Shown here: positions 55,917-64,000 of the stretch, piece by piece
How positions within the stretch are numbered: position 1 is the first letter of the stretch
How the letters are laid out: every line of letters begins with the position of its first letter
Assembly (NCBI GenBank): GCA_903877385.1
Contig: CAIRDP010000015.1
Coordinates: 1-64,000 of the forward strand
DNA from: an uncultured Bacteroidales bacterium
Lineage (GTDB): Bacteria > Bacteroidota > Bacteroidia > Bacteroidales > FEN-979
Direction: 5' to 3'
DNA length: 64,000 bases
The notes under the pieces: model-generated
What the model was told of the DNA's origin: nothing
What the model saw: the letters and a program-made list of their open reading frames with translations, nothing else
The model's database searches: none
Program-made: the position numbers and the translations under genes

Positions 55917-56312
55917 ATGTCAATAGAAGTATATTTCTCAGGGCTCAAGAAGGTTAATGCAAAGCTCGAAGGATTTACAGTTGAAACAGACCAGCCGGTT
56001 CGCTCGGGCGGTGAAGGAAGCGCCCCCACCCCTTTTGCTTTATTCCTCTCATCCCTGGCTACCTGCGCAGGCATCTACGTTAAAGGGTTCTGCGACCAGC
56101 GCGGGCTCCCCACCCAGGATGTCAGCCTCAGCCTTGATTACAGCATAGACCCTGCAACAAAGAACGTAGGGAAATTCATTATAAAGATCTACATACCGGC
56201 GCATTTTCCCGAGAAATATGACTCGGCGCTTATTCAGTCTGCATCACTTTGTGCTGTAAAACGCCACCTTAATCCTGCTATTGAAAACGTGATAGAAATA
56301 GTCAGGAAATAA
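55917..56312 (+). CDS. OsmC-family protein
   Basis: 131 residues from the ATG at 55917 (MSIEVYFSGLKKVNAKLEGF). The two conserved Cys of OsmC-like proteins are Cys50 (SSLATCAGIYV) and Cys112 (SASLCAVKRHLN). Such thiol-based proteins reduce organic hydroperoxides, but this short type (YhfA/SACOL-like) may instead bind other reactive compounds. It lies 38 bases before the PLP-lyase gene with which it is probably co-transcribed, so a link to sulfur or redox metabolism is possible. Partner reductant unknown. Confidence 0.9.
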   Translation: MSIEVYFSGLKKVNAKLEGFTVETDQPVRSGGEGSAPTPFALFLSSLATCAGIYVKGFCDQRGLPTQDVSLSLDYSIDPATKNVGKFIIKIYIPAHFPEKYDSALIQSASLCAVKRHLNPAIENVIEIVRK

Positions 56313-56350
56313 TTCCAGAATATTCAATTCCCTTATAATCAAATATTTAT

Positions 56351-57532
56351 ATGAAAAAGAAACATTCCGGATTCAATTCCGCACTTGTACATGGTGAGGG
56401 GTTTAAAGATCCCCACGGCAGCGTGATCATGCCTATTTACCAGACCTCGACTTTTGCTTTTGACAGCGCCGAACACGGAGCCCGCCTTTTTTCGGGTGAG
56501 AGCGACGGCTATATTTACACCCGTATTGACAACCCCACTACCCTGGATCTTGAAAAGACCATTGCCATGCTAGAACACGGGCGCGACGGGATAGCCACAT
56601 CTTCGGGGATGGCGGCAGTGAATACGGTTTACATGAGTTACCTGGGCGCCGGCAAGCATATCGTAAGCCATAATGCTGTTTACGGACCGGCCCGCGGGAT
56701 CATGGAAGGCACTTACGCAAAGTTCGGCGTGGAGTCGACCTATATCGACACCACCGACCTGGAGCAGGTCCGTAACGCCATCCGCCCCAATACAAGCCTT
56801 ATTTACCTTGAATCCCCGGCAAATCCGACCATGGGAATTTCGGATATTCCCGCTATCTGCGAGATCGCACACGAGCACAACATCCCGGTATGCGTCGACA
56901 ATACTTTCTGCAGCCCTTACCTTCAAAATCCCTTGGACCAGGGGGCCGATATCGTTCTCCATTCACTGACCAAATTCCTCAACGGCCATGCCGATATCGT
57001 GGGAGGGATTGTCATTGTTAAAGATCCCGTTGAATACAAAAGGGTACGCACCATGATGGTGAACCTGGGTTGCAATATGGACCCCCATCAGGCTTTTCTT
57101 ACAAGGCGTGGGCTTAAGACACTTGCAATCCGCCTTGACCGTGCGCAGGAAAATGCGATGAAAGTGGCCGAATATCTTGAGAAACACCCGAAAGTGGCAT
57201 GGGTGCTTTATCCCGGGCTGAAATCACACCCCCAGTATGAACTTGGCAAGAAAATGATGAGGGGCCCTGGGGCCATGATATCCTTTGGCTTGAAAGGCGG
57301 TCTTGAAGCCGGCCGAAAAATGATGAACGCCGTTGAATTTTGTGTTCTCGCAGTTTCCCTGGGAGGCATAGAAACCCTGATCCAGCATCCCGCCTCCATG
57401 ACCCATTCAAAACTATCCCCTGAAGCAAGAAGACAGGGTGGCATTTCGGATGAACTGGTCAGGTTCTCGGTTGGTATCGAAGAAGTGGAAGATATCATTG
57501 CCGACGTGGAACAGGCTCTGGAGAAAGTTTAG
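56351..57532 (+). CDS. PLP-dependent sulfur amino-acid lyase (methionine gamma-lyase/cystathionine gamma-lyase type)
   Basis: 393 residues, family length. The PLP fold is complete: YTRIDNPTTLDLEKTIAMLE, GIATSSGMAAVNTV, the PLP Lys in HSLTKFLNGHAD (Lys208), the Asp in VCVDNTFCSPY and the C-terminal SLGGIETLIQHPASMTH. Methionine gamma-lyases usually have YGCTFAL at the active site. Here it is YGPARGI, so Cys is absent and the substrate cannot be settled; cystathionine or homocysteine is possible. It is the second gene after osmC-like and before the patatin gene (82-base gap). Confidence 0.9.
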   Translation: MKKKHSGFNSALVHGEGFKDPHGSVIMPIYQTSTFAFDSAEHGARLFSGESDGYIYTRIDNPTTLDLEKTIAMLEHGRDGIATSSGMAAVNTVYMSYLGAGKHIVSHNAVYGPARGIMEGTYAKFGVESTYIDTTDLEQVRNAIRPNTSLIYLESPANPTMGISDIPAICEIAHEHNIPVCVDNTFCSPYLQNPLDQGADIVLHSLTKFLNGHADIVGGIVIVKDPVEYKRVRTMMVNLGCNMDPHQAFLTRRGLKTLAIRLDRAQENAMKVAEYLEKHPKVAWVLYPGLKSHPQYELGKKMMRGPGAMISFGLKGGLEAGRKMMNAVEFCVLAVSLGGIETLIQHPASMTHSKLSPEARRQGGISDELVRFSVGIEEVEDIIADVEQALEKV

Positions 57533-57555
57533 GAGATTGCCGGGGGACTGGGGAT

Positions 57556-57582
57556 CTCCGCGAAGCGCTTTCATCCCGCATT
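57556..57582. repeat. Dispersed repeat relative (CGCGAAGCG/CATCCCGCAT)
   Basis: The gap between the lyase and patatin genes holds CGCGAAGCG followed by CATCCCGCAT, the two halves of copies A and B in swapped order. Confidence 0.55.
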
Positions 57583-57614
57583 TTTCCATACCTTTGATCA
57601 TCCAAATCATCCCG

Positions 57615-59903
57615 ATGTTCAAAAGACTGCTCGTAATCCTTATCAGTGGTTTATTCTGTTGCGCACCCGTTCATTCCCAGAAAGTTGCCGTCATACTTTC
57701 GGGAGGGGCAAGCAAGGGAGGGGCGCATATCGGAGTTCTGAGGGCCCTTGAGGAACAGCATATCCCCATCAGTTTTATTGCAGGAACTTCGGTCGGAGCC
57801 ATTATCGGCGGGCTCTACGCATCGGGTTACACTCCCGATGAGATTGAAAAACTGATCAGTTCCGAAGAATTCCAGAGAAACGCCTCGGGCCTGATGTATG
57901 ACCAATATGTTTATTACTACCGCAGGGAAGAGCCTAATGCAAGCTGGATATCCCTAGACCTTAATCCGAAAAAGAAACTTACCTCATCCCTGCCTGTAAG
58001 CCTTAAATCACCTTTCATGGTCGACTTCCGCTTCATGGAGATCTTTGCGCCTCCGAATGCCGCGGCCGAAGGGGATTTCAACAAACTGTTCATTCCATTT
58101 CGCTGCGTTGTGGCCGACATCGATTCCTCATCCGCAGTCATTATAAAAAAAGGAGACCTTCCAAGCGCCATCAGGGCATCGATGAGCATTCCTTTCGTTT
58201 ATAATCCCGTTGTGCTGAATAATAAACTCATGTACGACGGCGGCATGTACAACAACTTCCCCACCAATGTGGCTGCTGATGATTTCAAGGCGGATGTCAT
58301 TATCGGAAGCCGCGTGGCTGAACGCTATGACAAGCCTGATCCCGAAGACCCTGTATCCCAGCTGCTGGTCATGCTGATGGGAAAACAAAGCTCAAACATC
58401 CCCTACCCTAACTCGGTCCTGATCCTTCCGAATGTTCCCAAGGTTGACCTGCTCGATTTCAGCCATACCGCTGTACTGGCCGATAGCGGCTATGCAGCGG
58501 CCATGAGAAGCATCGCTTCCATACGCAAACTGGTGCACGACACGGTGAACTCCGAAGACCTGCTCAGACGAAGGAAAGAATTCAGGAGCCGGCAGCCTGC
58601 ATTGATATTCGATTCCATTATTACCAAGGGGCTTAACAGGGCCCAAAGCACTTATGTGAAACAAGTGCTCAAACACGGCAAAGAGCTGATCAGCCTGGAT
58701 GAACTTAGGCCCGGGTATTACCGCTTTATTGATGAAGGGTTTGTGAAGACGATTTACCCTGTGGCAAGGTACAATCCCCAAACCGCTCATTACGACCTCA
58801 TCCTCGACATACACAAGTCGGATAAATTCAGCGCCGATTTCGGCGGTAACCTCTCTCTTGGAACAGTAAATGAAGCATTTCTCGAAATACGGTACAAATA
58901 TTTATGGTCCAAAGCATTGCACTTTCTTGCAAACGGGTATTTCGGAAAATTCTATGCCTCGGCAAAGATCTCGGGCAGGATGGACTTCAATTCAAAATAC
59001 CCCTGGTACATCAACCTGGATTATACATATAATCATTTTGATTATTTTAAAAATTCCACCTTCTTTTTTGACGATAAAACCCCCTCTTATATCATTGAAA
59101 GAGAGTATTTCGGGAATGCATCCATAGGGATCCCCGTCACTAATGCAGGCAAACTGGAACTCGGCATGGTTTATGCCTTTACCAATGACAAATACTACCA
59201 GTCGAACCAGTTTACACGTTATGACACAGCTGATCAGACCGGGTTTAACTACTTTGCCCCTTCGGTTTGCTTTGAACTGAACAGCCTGAATAGGAAACAG
59301 TACCCGAATGCAGGGGCCAGGCTTTTATTAAGCTTTACCTATGTAAACGGGCATGAAGATTTCCTACCGGGATCGACCAGCCCTTCCATGAATGAAATTG
59401 AGGAGTATCACGACTGGTTTGCGCTAAAGCTGCTCTATGATAATTACTTTAAATCGCTGGGGCCTGTCAAATTTGGCTTTTACGGGGAGATGGTGGTCTC
59501 AAACCAGCAGCTTTTCAGTAATTATGTATCAACTCTTATCCATTCCCCTGCTTTTCAGCCGATTCCCGAAAGCCAGACCCTTATTTTACCCAACTTCAGG
59601 GCCCTCAGTTATGCGGGCGCGGGGCTGAAAGTGCTTGTAAGGGTGTTCAAAAAGATTGACTACAGGCTTGAAGGATATCTCTTCCAACCTTACCAGGAGA
59701 TCTACGAGGACCCTTTAACCCATACTGCCCGGCTTGGACCCGTGATCAGCGACAGGTCGTGGATGGCTTCCACCTGTTTTGTGTATAACAGCCCGCTCGG
59801 ACCAATTTCTTTTCGTGTCAATTATTACGATAAAATGCCTAACAGCTTCATTTTCAATCTTAACTTCGGGTATATCATATTTAACCGCAAGTCCATGCCT
59901 TAA
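57615..59903 (+). CDS. Patatin-like phospholipase fused to an outer-membrane barrel
   Basis: 762 residues from the ATG at 57615, which opens a signal peptide (MFKRLLVILISGLFCC); a longer in-frame start overlaps the lyase gene. The patatin domain (about 22-320) has the oxyanion loop SGGASKGGAHIGVL, the nucleophile GTSVG (Ser59) and DGG (Asp208). After a POTRA-like region (about 330-440) the C-terminal 300 residues form a surface-antigen beta-barrel. The lipase should be placed outside or at the outer membrane by its own barrel, like T5d autotransporters such as PlpD. It may cut phospholipids of the host or the cell itself. Confidence 0.93.
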   Translation: MFKRLLVILISGLFCCAPVHSQKVAVILSGGASKGGAHIGVLRALEEQHIPISFIAGTSVGAIIGGLYASGYTPDEIEKLISSEEFQRNASGLMYDQYVYYYRREEPNASWISLDLNPKKKLTSSLPVSLKSPFMVDFRFMEIFAPPNAAAEGDFNKLFIPFRCVVADIDSSSAVIIKKGDLPSAIRASMSIPFVYNPVVLNNKLMYDGGMYNNFPTNVAADDFKADVIIGSRVAERYDKPDPEDPVSQLLVMLMGKQSSNIPYPNSVLILPNVPKVDLLDFSHTAVLADSGYAAAMRSIASIRKLVHDTVNSEDLLRRRKEFRSRQPALIFDSIITKGLNRAQSTYVKQVLKHGKELISLDELRPGYYRFIDEGFVKTIYPVARYNPQTAHYDLILDIHKSDKFSADFGGNLSLGTVNEAFLEIRYKYLWSKALHFLANGYFGKFYASAKISGRMDFNSKYPWYINLDYTYNHFDYFKNSTFFFDDKTPSYIIEREYFGNASIGIPVTNAGKLELGMVYAFTNDKYYQSNQFTRYDTADQTGFNYFAPSVCFELNSLNRKQYPNAGARLLLSFTYVNGHEDFLPGSTSPSMNEIEEYHDWFALKLLYDNYFKSLGPVKFGFYGEMVVSNQQLFSNYVSTLIHSPAFQPIPESQTLILPNFRALSYAGAGLKVLVRVFKKIDYRLEGYLFQPYQEIYEDPLTHTARLGPVISDRSWMASTCFVYNSPLGPISFRVNYYDKMPNSFIFNLNFGYIIFNRKSMP

Positions 59904-59946
59904 GCAGGGTTTTCAGTGTTTTTTTATACCCTGTCATTTAATTTAG

Positions 59947-59954
59947 TATCTTTG
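59947..59954 (+). promoter_or_regulatory. -7 element (TATCTTTG) for the DUF349 gene
   Basis: Exact TAnnTTTG match, 77 bases before the ATG at 60032. No -33 box is obvious. Confidence 0.45.
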
Positions 59955-60031
59955 CTACCCTTTTGGAAATTATAATAACCGGCTTTGGTCGGACTCTGAA
60001 CAAAGTATGATTAATTGGACGTTAATTCAGA

Positions 60032-62008
60032 ATGGAAAACACAGAAAACACCCCGAATCCCGGGTCAGTAGAAGATACTGTACGGGAGGAGAATTCTTCT
60101 GCAGTTAATGCAGAACCTATTGAAAATAGCCCTCTGCCAACTGAGTCAAATCAGACAGAACAAGTAACAACCGAAGAATTCCACGCCGAACTGGTTCCAC
60201 CTCTGGCCGATGACCAGGGAGATCATGAAGACCATGAAGATCATGAAGAAGAGCTCGCGGCCGAGCATGAAAGCCATGAAGAAAAGGCTGACTATGACCA
60301 GAAATCGCGGTCAGAGCTGATCGATATCCTCGAAAAAGTTGTACAGGAAGACGACATCAATGCGATCAAAACCACGATCGCACTGATAAAAGTTGCTTTT
60401 TTGAAGAAGAAAAAAGAGGAGAGCCTGTTAAAATATGAGGCGGCACTTGGTCAGGAAGGGGAAACCAAAGAGGAACTTCCTCCCGAACAGGATGAACTGG
60501 ATGTGAAGTTCAACGAATTTTTCAACGTATATAAGGCAAATAAAGCCAGGTTCGTTGAAGAACAGGAGAAACTGAAGCACGAAAACCTGAAGAAGAAACT
60601 CCTCATCATAGAGGAATTAAAGCAGCTGATCGCTTCGGAAGAGACCCTCAAAAAGACCTATGATGAGTTCAAGACCTTGCAGGAACGCTGGAAGAACGTG
60701 GGGATGGTTCCCAGGGGAGAGATAAACAACCTTTGGCAGAACTACCATTTCCTGGTCGAGAAATTCTTCGAAAAAGTAAAAGTCAACAAGGAGCTCAAGG
60801 ATCTCGACCTTAAAAAAAACCTTGAAGCCAAGATGGCCCTTTGCGAAAAGACCGAAGAGCTGTTGCTTGAAACTTCCGTTTTGAAATCCTTCAAGAAACT
60901 CCAGAAATACCACGAAGAATGGAAGGAAATAGGCCCTGCCCCTGCAGATAAAAAAGACGAGATATGGGAAAGGTTCAAGAATGCAACTGATAAGATCAAC
61001 GAACGCCGCAGGGAACATTATGTGCGTATCGAAGACGAACAGTCGAAGAACCTTGAAACCAAAACAGCTCTTTGCGAGCAGGGCGAGGACGTTCTTACCT
61101 TAAAGAATGAAACGATAAAAGAATGGCAGGACCAGACCAACAAGGTCAATGAACTGCTTAAGATATGGAAGAGCATTGGTCCTGTGCCCCAGAAAGTAAA
61201 TGCTGAAATATGGACCCGGTTCAAAACCAGCCTGGATTCATTTTTCTCAGGTAAAAAAGAATTTTTTGATAAGCTGAAGGATCAGCAGCTGCACAATTAC
61301 AACCTCAAGGTTGAACTCTGCATGCAGGCTGAATCAATCAAAGGCAATACCGACTGGAAGAAAACCAGCCAGGAAATGATCCGCCTTCAGGGTGAATGGA
61401 AAAAAATCGGGCCCGTTCCCAAGAAGCATTCCGACAAGATATGGAAACGCTTCAGGGCAGCCTGCGATGAATTTTTCCATGCAAAGTCATCCTACTTCAA
61501 CAACATCCAGGCTAATGAGGAGGAAAACCTGAATAAGAAGAACGACCTTCTTAAAAGGCTGAAAGAATATGAATTCAGCGAAGACAAGAACGTCAACCTG
61601 GAGATCCTTAAGAACTTCCAGAGGGAGTGGACCGATATCGGGCATATTCCCATCAAGGATAAGGACAGGCTGCAGAATGAGTACAGGGCCCTGGTGAATG
61701 AACACCTCGACCGCCTGAAGATAAGTGAGATTGAGATCTCAACCCTGAATTACCAGAACAGGATGGACCATCTTAAAAGCGATCCCAATGCCCGCAGGAT
61801 GATAGGCAGGGAAAAGGAATTGCTCATCAGCAAGATCGGTAAAATGAAGGAAGACGTGAACCTCTGGGAAAACAATATCGGCTTCCTGGCCAAATCAAAG
61901 AATGCTGCCATCCTTAAAGAAGAATTCGAGAAAAAAATAGAAAAGACCAAAAGTGAGCTTAAGGTTCTTGAAGCCAAGCTTAAGATACTGAAGCAGCAGC
62001 AGGTTTAG
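60032..62008 (+). CDS. DUF349 coiled-coil protein
   Basis: 658 residues. An acidic, low-complexity N-terminus (about 1-90, with a HEDHEDHEE run) is followed by five DUF349 repeats of about 75 residues. Each has a core like EEWKEIGPAPADKKDEIWER, LLKIWKSIGPVPQKVNAEIW or LQGEWKKIGPVPKKHSDKIW. The chain should be a long helical rod in the cytoplasm. DUF349 proteins are widespread in Bacteroidota; their function is unknown. It is followed 44 bases later by aroC. Confidence 0.9.
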   Translation: MENTENTPNPGSVEDTVREENSSAVNAEPIENSPLPTESNQTEQVTTEEFHAELVPPLADDQGDHEDHEDHEEELAAEHESHEEKADYDQKSRSELIDILEKVVQEDDINAIKTTIALIKVAFLKKKKEESLLKYEAALGQEGETKEELPPEQDELDVKFNEFFNVYKANKARFVEEQEKLKHENLKKKLLIIEELKQLIASEETLKKTYDEFKTLQERWKNVGMVPRGEINNLWQNYHFLVEKFFEKVKVNKELKDLDLKKNLEAKMALCEKTEELLLETSVLKSFKKLQKYHEEWKEIGPAPADKKDEIWERFKNATDKINERRREHYVRIEDEQSKNLETKTALCEQGEDVLTLKNETIKEWQDQTNKVNELLKIWKSIGPVPQKVNAEIWTRFKTSLDSFFSGKKEFFDKLKDQQLHNYNLKVELCMQAESIKGNTDWKKTSQEMIRLQGEWKKIGPVPKKHSDKIWKRFRAACDEFFHAKSSYFNNIQANEEENLNKKNDLLKRLKEYEFSEDKNVNLEILKNFQREWTDIGHIPIKDKDRLQNEYRALVNEHLDRLKISEIEISTLNYQNRMDHLKSDPNARRMIGREKELLISKIGKMKEDVNLWENNIGFLAKSKNAAILKEEFEKKIEKTKSELKVLEAKLKILKQQQV

Positions 62009-62052
62009 GCTGTTCCCTTGCCGGCTTTGGCTGTGATGTTTAAACCGGTTTT

Positions 62053-63069
62053 ATGGCAGGAAATTCATTTGGAAAGATCCTCGTGCTGACCACTTTCGGG
62101 GAATCGCACGGAGTCCTCACAGGAGGCATACTCGACGGGTTCCCATCCAATTTCCCAATCGACCATCATTTCATACAGACTGAGCTGAACCGCAGGGCTC
62201 CCGGTTTTGGTGACTTCTCCTCCCAGCGTAAGGAAGAAGACCTTATAGAGTTGATTTCGGGTATTTTTGAAGGTAAGACTACCGGGGCTCCTATCGCATT
62301 CATCATTCCCAACAAGGATCACCGTTCAGAAGATTATACCCATGTAAAGGAAATTTACCGTCCTTCCCATGCCGATTATACCTGGGAAAAGAAATACGGT
62401 CACCGTGATTACCGCGGAGGCGGGAGGATTTCGGCCCGGGAAACAGCCGCCAGGGTTGCCGGCGGTGCTTTTGCTAAACTTTTTTTACGTTCAAAAGGCA
62501 TAGGAGTGCATGCAGTGGTTTGTGAAATCGGGGGATTTACCTTGCCAGGGGAAGAGCAGCAGGCGTTTGAATACCTTGATACCCTGAAAGAAGCAGGCGA
62601 TACTGCCGGGGGCATCATCAGCTGCACAATCAGCGGTTTGCCGGTTGGCCTGGGGGAACCTGTTTTTGACAAGCTTCAGTCGGACCTGGCAAAAGCGATG
62701 CTGAGCATCAATGCGGTAAAAGGATTTGAATATGGCTCGGGGTTTGCTTCTGCCAGGATGAAAGGCTCGGAACATAACGACGCTTTTATTGCCGGAGCCG
62801 ATAGCGAAAACCTGCAAACAAGGACCAATTTTTCGGGCGGCATACAGGGCGGCATTTCCAACGGGATGCCTGTGTTTTTCAGGGTCGCCTTCAAACCTGT
62901 CTCATCCATCAAACAGTCCCAGGAAACGGTAAACAAACTTGGACAGCCGGTGCAGTTCACCGGCAGCGGGAGGCATGATGTTTGCGTGGTTCCCCGCGCT
63001 GTTCCCATCGTAGAAGCCATGGCAGCGCTGGTGATTGCCGATCACCTGGTGATGACGGCAGGAGTATAG
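62053..63069 (+). CDS. aroC: Chorismate synthase
   Basis: 338 residues. The FMN- and substrate-binding motifs are present: [45 protein letters not shown] and [18 protein letters not shown]. It makes chorismate from EPSP, the last common step of aromatic amino acid and folate synthesis, using reduced FMN. The chain is slightly short for the family (usually about 360), but no motif is missing. It is the only shikimate gene in the window and lies after the DUF349 gene. Confidence 0.97.
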   Translation: MAGNSFGKILVLTTFGESHGVLTGGILDGFPSNFPIDHHFIQTELNRRAPGFGDFSSQRKEEDLIELISGIFEGKTTGAPIAFIIPNKDHRSEDYTHVKEIYRPSHADYTWEKKYGHRDYRGGGRISARETAARVAGGAFAKLFLRSKGIGVHAVVCEIGGFTLPGEEQQAFEYLDTLKEAGDTAGGIISCTISGLPVGLGEPVFDKLQSDLAKAMLSINAVKGFEYGSGFASARMKGSEHNDAFIAGADSENLQTRTNFSGGIQGGISNGMPVFFRVAFKPVSSIKQSQETVNKLGQPVQFTGSGRHDVCVVPRAVPIVEAMAALVIADHLVMTAGV

Positions 63070-63085
63070 CTGCAGTGTCCTGGTA

Positions 63086-64000
63086 TCAGGCAGGTTCCTG
63101 CTGGCTCAGGCAATGCCATGATCCCAGCCCCCAGATGATCTCAACTGAATCTATACCCACAACTTTACGTCCCGGGAAACACTGTTCGAGTATCCGTATG
63201 GCCTGCTCATCCTGTTTGCAGCGGTACAGCGGGACTATCACCGCATTATTCGAAATATAAAAGTTGGCATAGGAAGCGGGAAGCCGCTGGTCTTCGAAAA
63301 TTACAGGCTCGGGCATGGGCAGCTCCACAACATCCAGCTGCTTCCCGTTAAGTAGCCGGAAGGATTTCAGCTTTTTAAGGTTTGTATTAAGTATGGAATG
63401 ATTTGAATCCAGGAGGTTCGGTTCCACCATGGTGACCACACCATCGGGCTTGAAGAACCTGGTAATGTCGTCAATATGTCCGTTGGTATCGTCCCCCTCT
63501 ATGCCATCCTCCAGCCATAAAACCTGGCTCACACCATAAAAATTCTGAAGGTATTCCTCGATCTCATGCTGCAGCAGGCCGGGGTTACGGTTTTCGTGGA
63601 GCAGGCAGGCGGTCGTGGTGAGAAGCGTGCCTTCGCCGTTGAAATCCACTGCCCCGCCTTCCATTACGATGCCGGGATAATACACCGGCAGGTCCAGGAA
63701 TTTCCCTGCAAGTCCGGGTATCTGTTCATCCAGTTCGTGAGGGTATTTGTCGCCCCAGGCATTGTATTTCCAGCTCACTATAACTTTTGGCCGGCCGGCT
63801 TGTGGATTAAGCAGGAATGCCGGTCCGTGGTCGCGGCACCAGGCGTCGTTCGTGGGATGGACCAAAAGGTCAACCTGCCCCATATCCACCCCAAAAGCCA
63901 ATAGGTTTCTCATTACCTCTTCCTTTAAACCTTCATCCCTCACGCTGATGCAAACCCTTTCACCTTTGGAAATCTCCCTGATGAAAGCATTGTAATAACT
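63086..64000 (-). CDS. Agmatine deiminase family protein, N-terminus beyond the window
   Basis: The gene runs off the right edge; 305 residues are seen. The frame is open from 64000 (YYNAFIREISKGERV), so the GTG at 63943 is not the start. The catalytic set of the guanidine-group deiminases is present: Asp and His in DDTNGHIDDITRF, and the nucleophile Cys in GLGSWHCLSQQ near the C-terminus, with WCRDHGPAFLL near the start. It converts agmatine (or a related guanidine compound) to the N-carbamoyl product plus ammonia. It ends 16 bases from aroC (convergent). Confidence 0.9.
   Translation of the reverse strand, partial: SYYNAFIREISKGERVCISVRDEGLKEEVMRNLLAFGVDMGQVDLLVHPTNDAWCRDHGPAFLLNPQAGRPKVIVSWKYNAWGDKYPHELDEQIPGLAGKFLDLPVYYPGIVMEGGAVDFNGEGTLLTTTACLLHENRNPGLLQHEIEEYLQNFYGVSQVLWLEDGIEGDDTNGHIDDITRFFKPDGVVTMVEPNLLDSNHSILNTNLKKLKSFRLLNGKQLDVVELPMPEPVIFEDQRLPASYANFYISNNAVIVPLYRCKQDEQAIRILEQCFPGRKVVGIDSVEIIWGLGSWHCLSQQEPA

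Noticed and set aside
55718-56074. 118-residue minus-strand frame under the OsmC gene
   Set aside because: It overlaps the OsmC coding region and its promoter, with no recognisable protein features.

Overview
The window comes from the chromosome of a member of the phylum Bacteroidota, probably an uncultured, gliding or polymer-degrading type. Three signs point there. At least five secreted proteins end in a type IX secretion (T9SS) type A sorting domain. Upstream regions repeatedly carry the Bacteroidota -7 element TAnnTTTG. Shine-Dalgarno sites are scarce and lipoproteins are many. No rRNA, tRNA, CRISPR array, prophage or insertion sequence was seen. Coding density is high and no gene-free stretch exceeds 300 bases.

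Layout. Bases 1-148 hold a perfect palindrome and the damaged head of a giant T9SS adhesin (149-6769). Bases 6832-15539 (minus) carry secreted proteases (M28 lipoprotein, C10 streptopain-like), a hypothetical secreted protein, and two DUF3857/transglutaminase-like proteins, one frameshifted and one with its catalytic Cys replaced. Bases 15640-22597 (minus) hold a dicarboxylate-symporter/solute-binding fusion, a T9SS phospholipase D-like protein, an orphan receiver and a NarL-type two-component pair. Bases 22781-30176 hold a small protein, a lipoprotein, two T9SS beta-propeller-like proteins and a TPR protein. Bases 30208-32140 form an ECF sigma cluster with a putative anti-sigma membrane protein. 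An outer-membrane barrel follows, then a two-gene amino-acid ABC importer with an unusual permuted binding-protein architecture (33513-36856).

The second half mixes housekeeping genes (acyltransferase, comB-like, gcvT, miaA, aroC, DUF349 protein, a PLP sulfur-amino-acid lyase) with envelope genes. The latter are a compact four-gene operon ending in an internalin-like LRR protein (39239-44105), a PglF/CapD-type sugar-nucleotide dehydratase, a tricorn-like protease with a DxxK repeat linker, a FISUMP protein, and a patatin fused to an outer-membrane barrel. A FolD-like protein lacks the catalytic Lys. The window ends inside an agmatine-deiminase-family gene.

The most unusual items are the solute-binding domains fused into both transporters, the four-gene LRR operon with its WW-headed repeat blocks, the degenerate FolD and transglutaminase paralogues, and a family of short dispersed repeats, one copy of which lies inside miaA.
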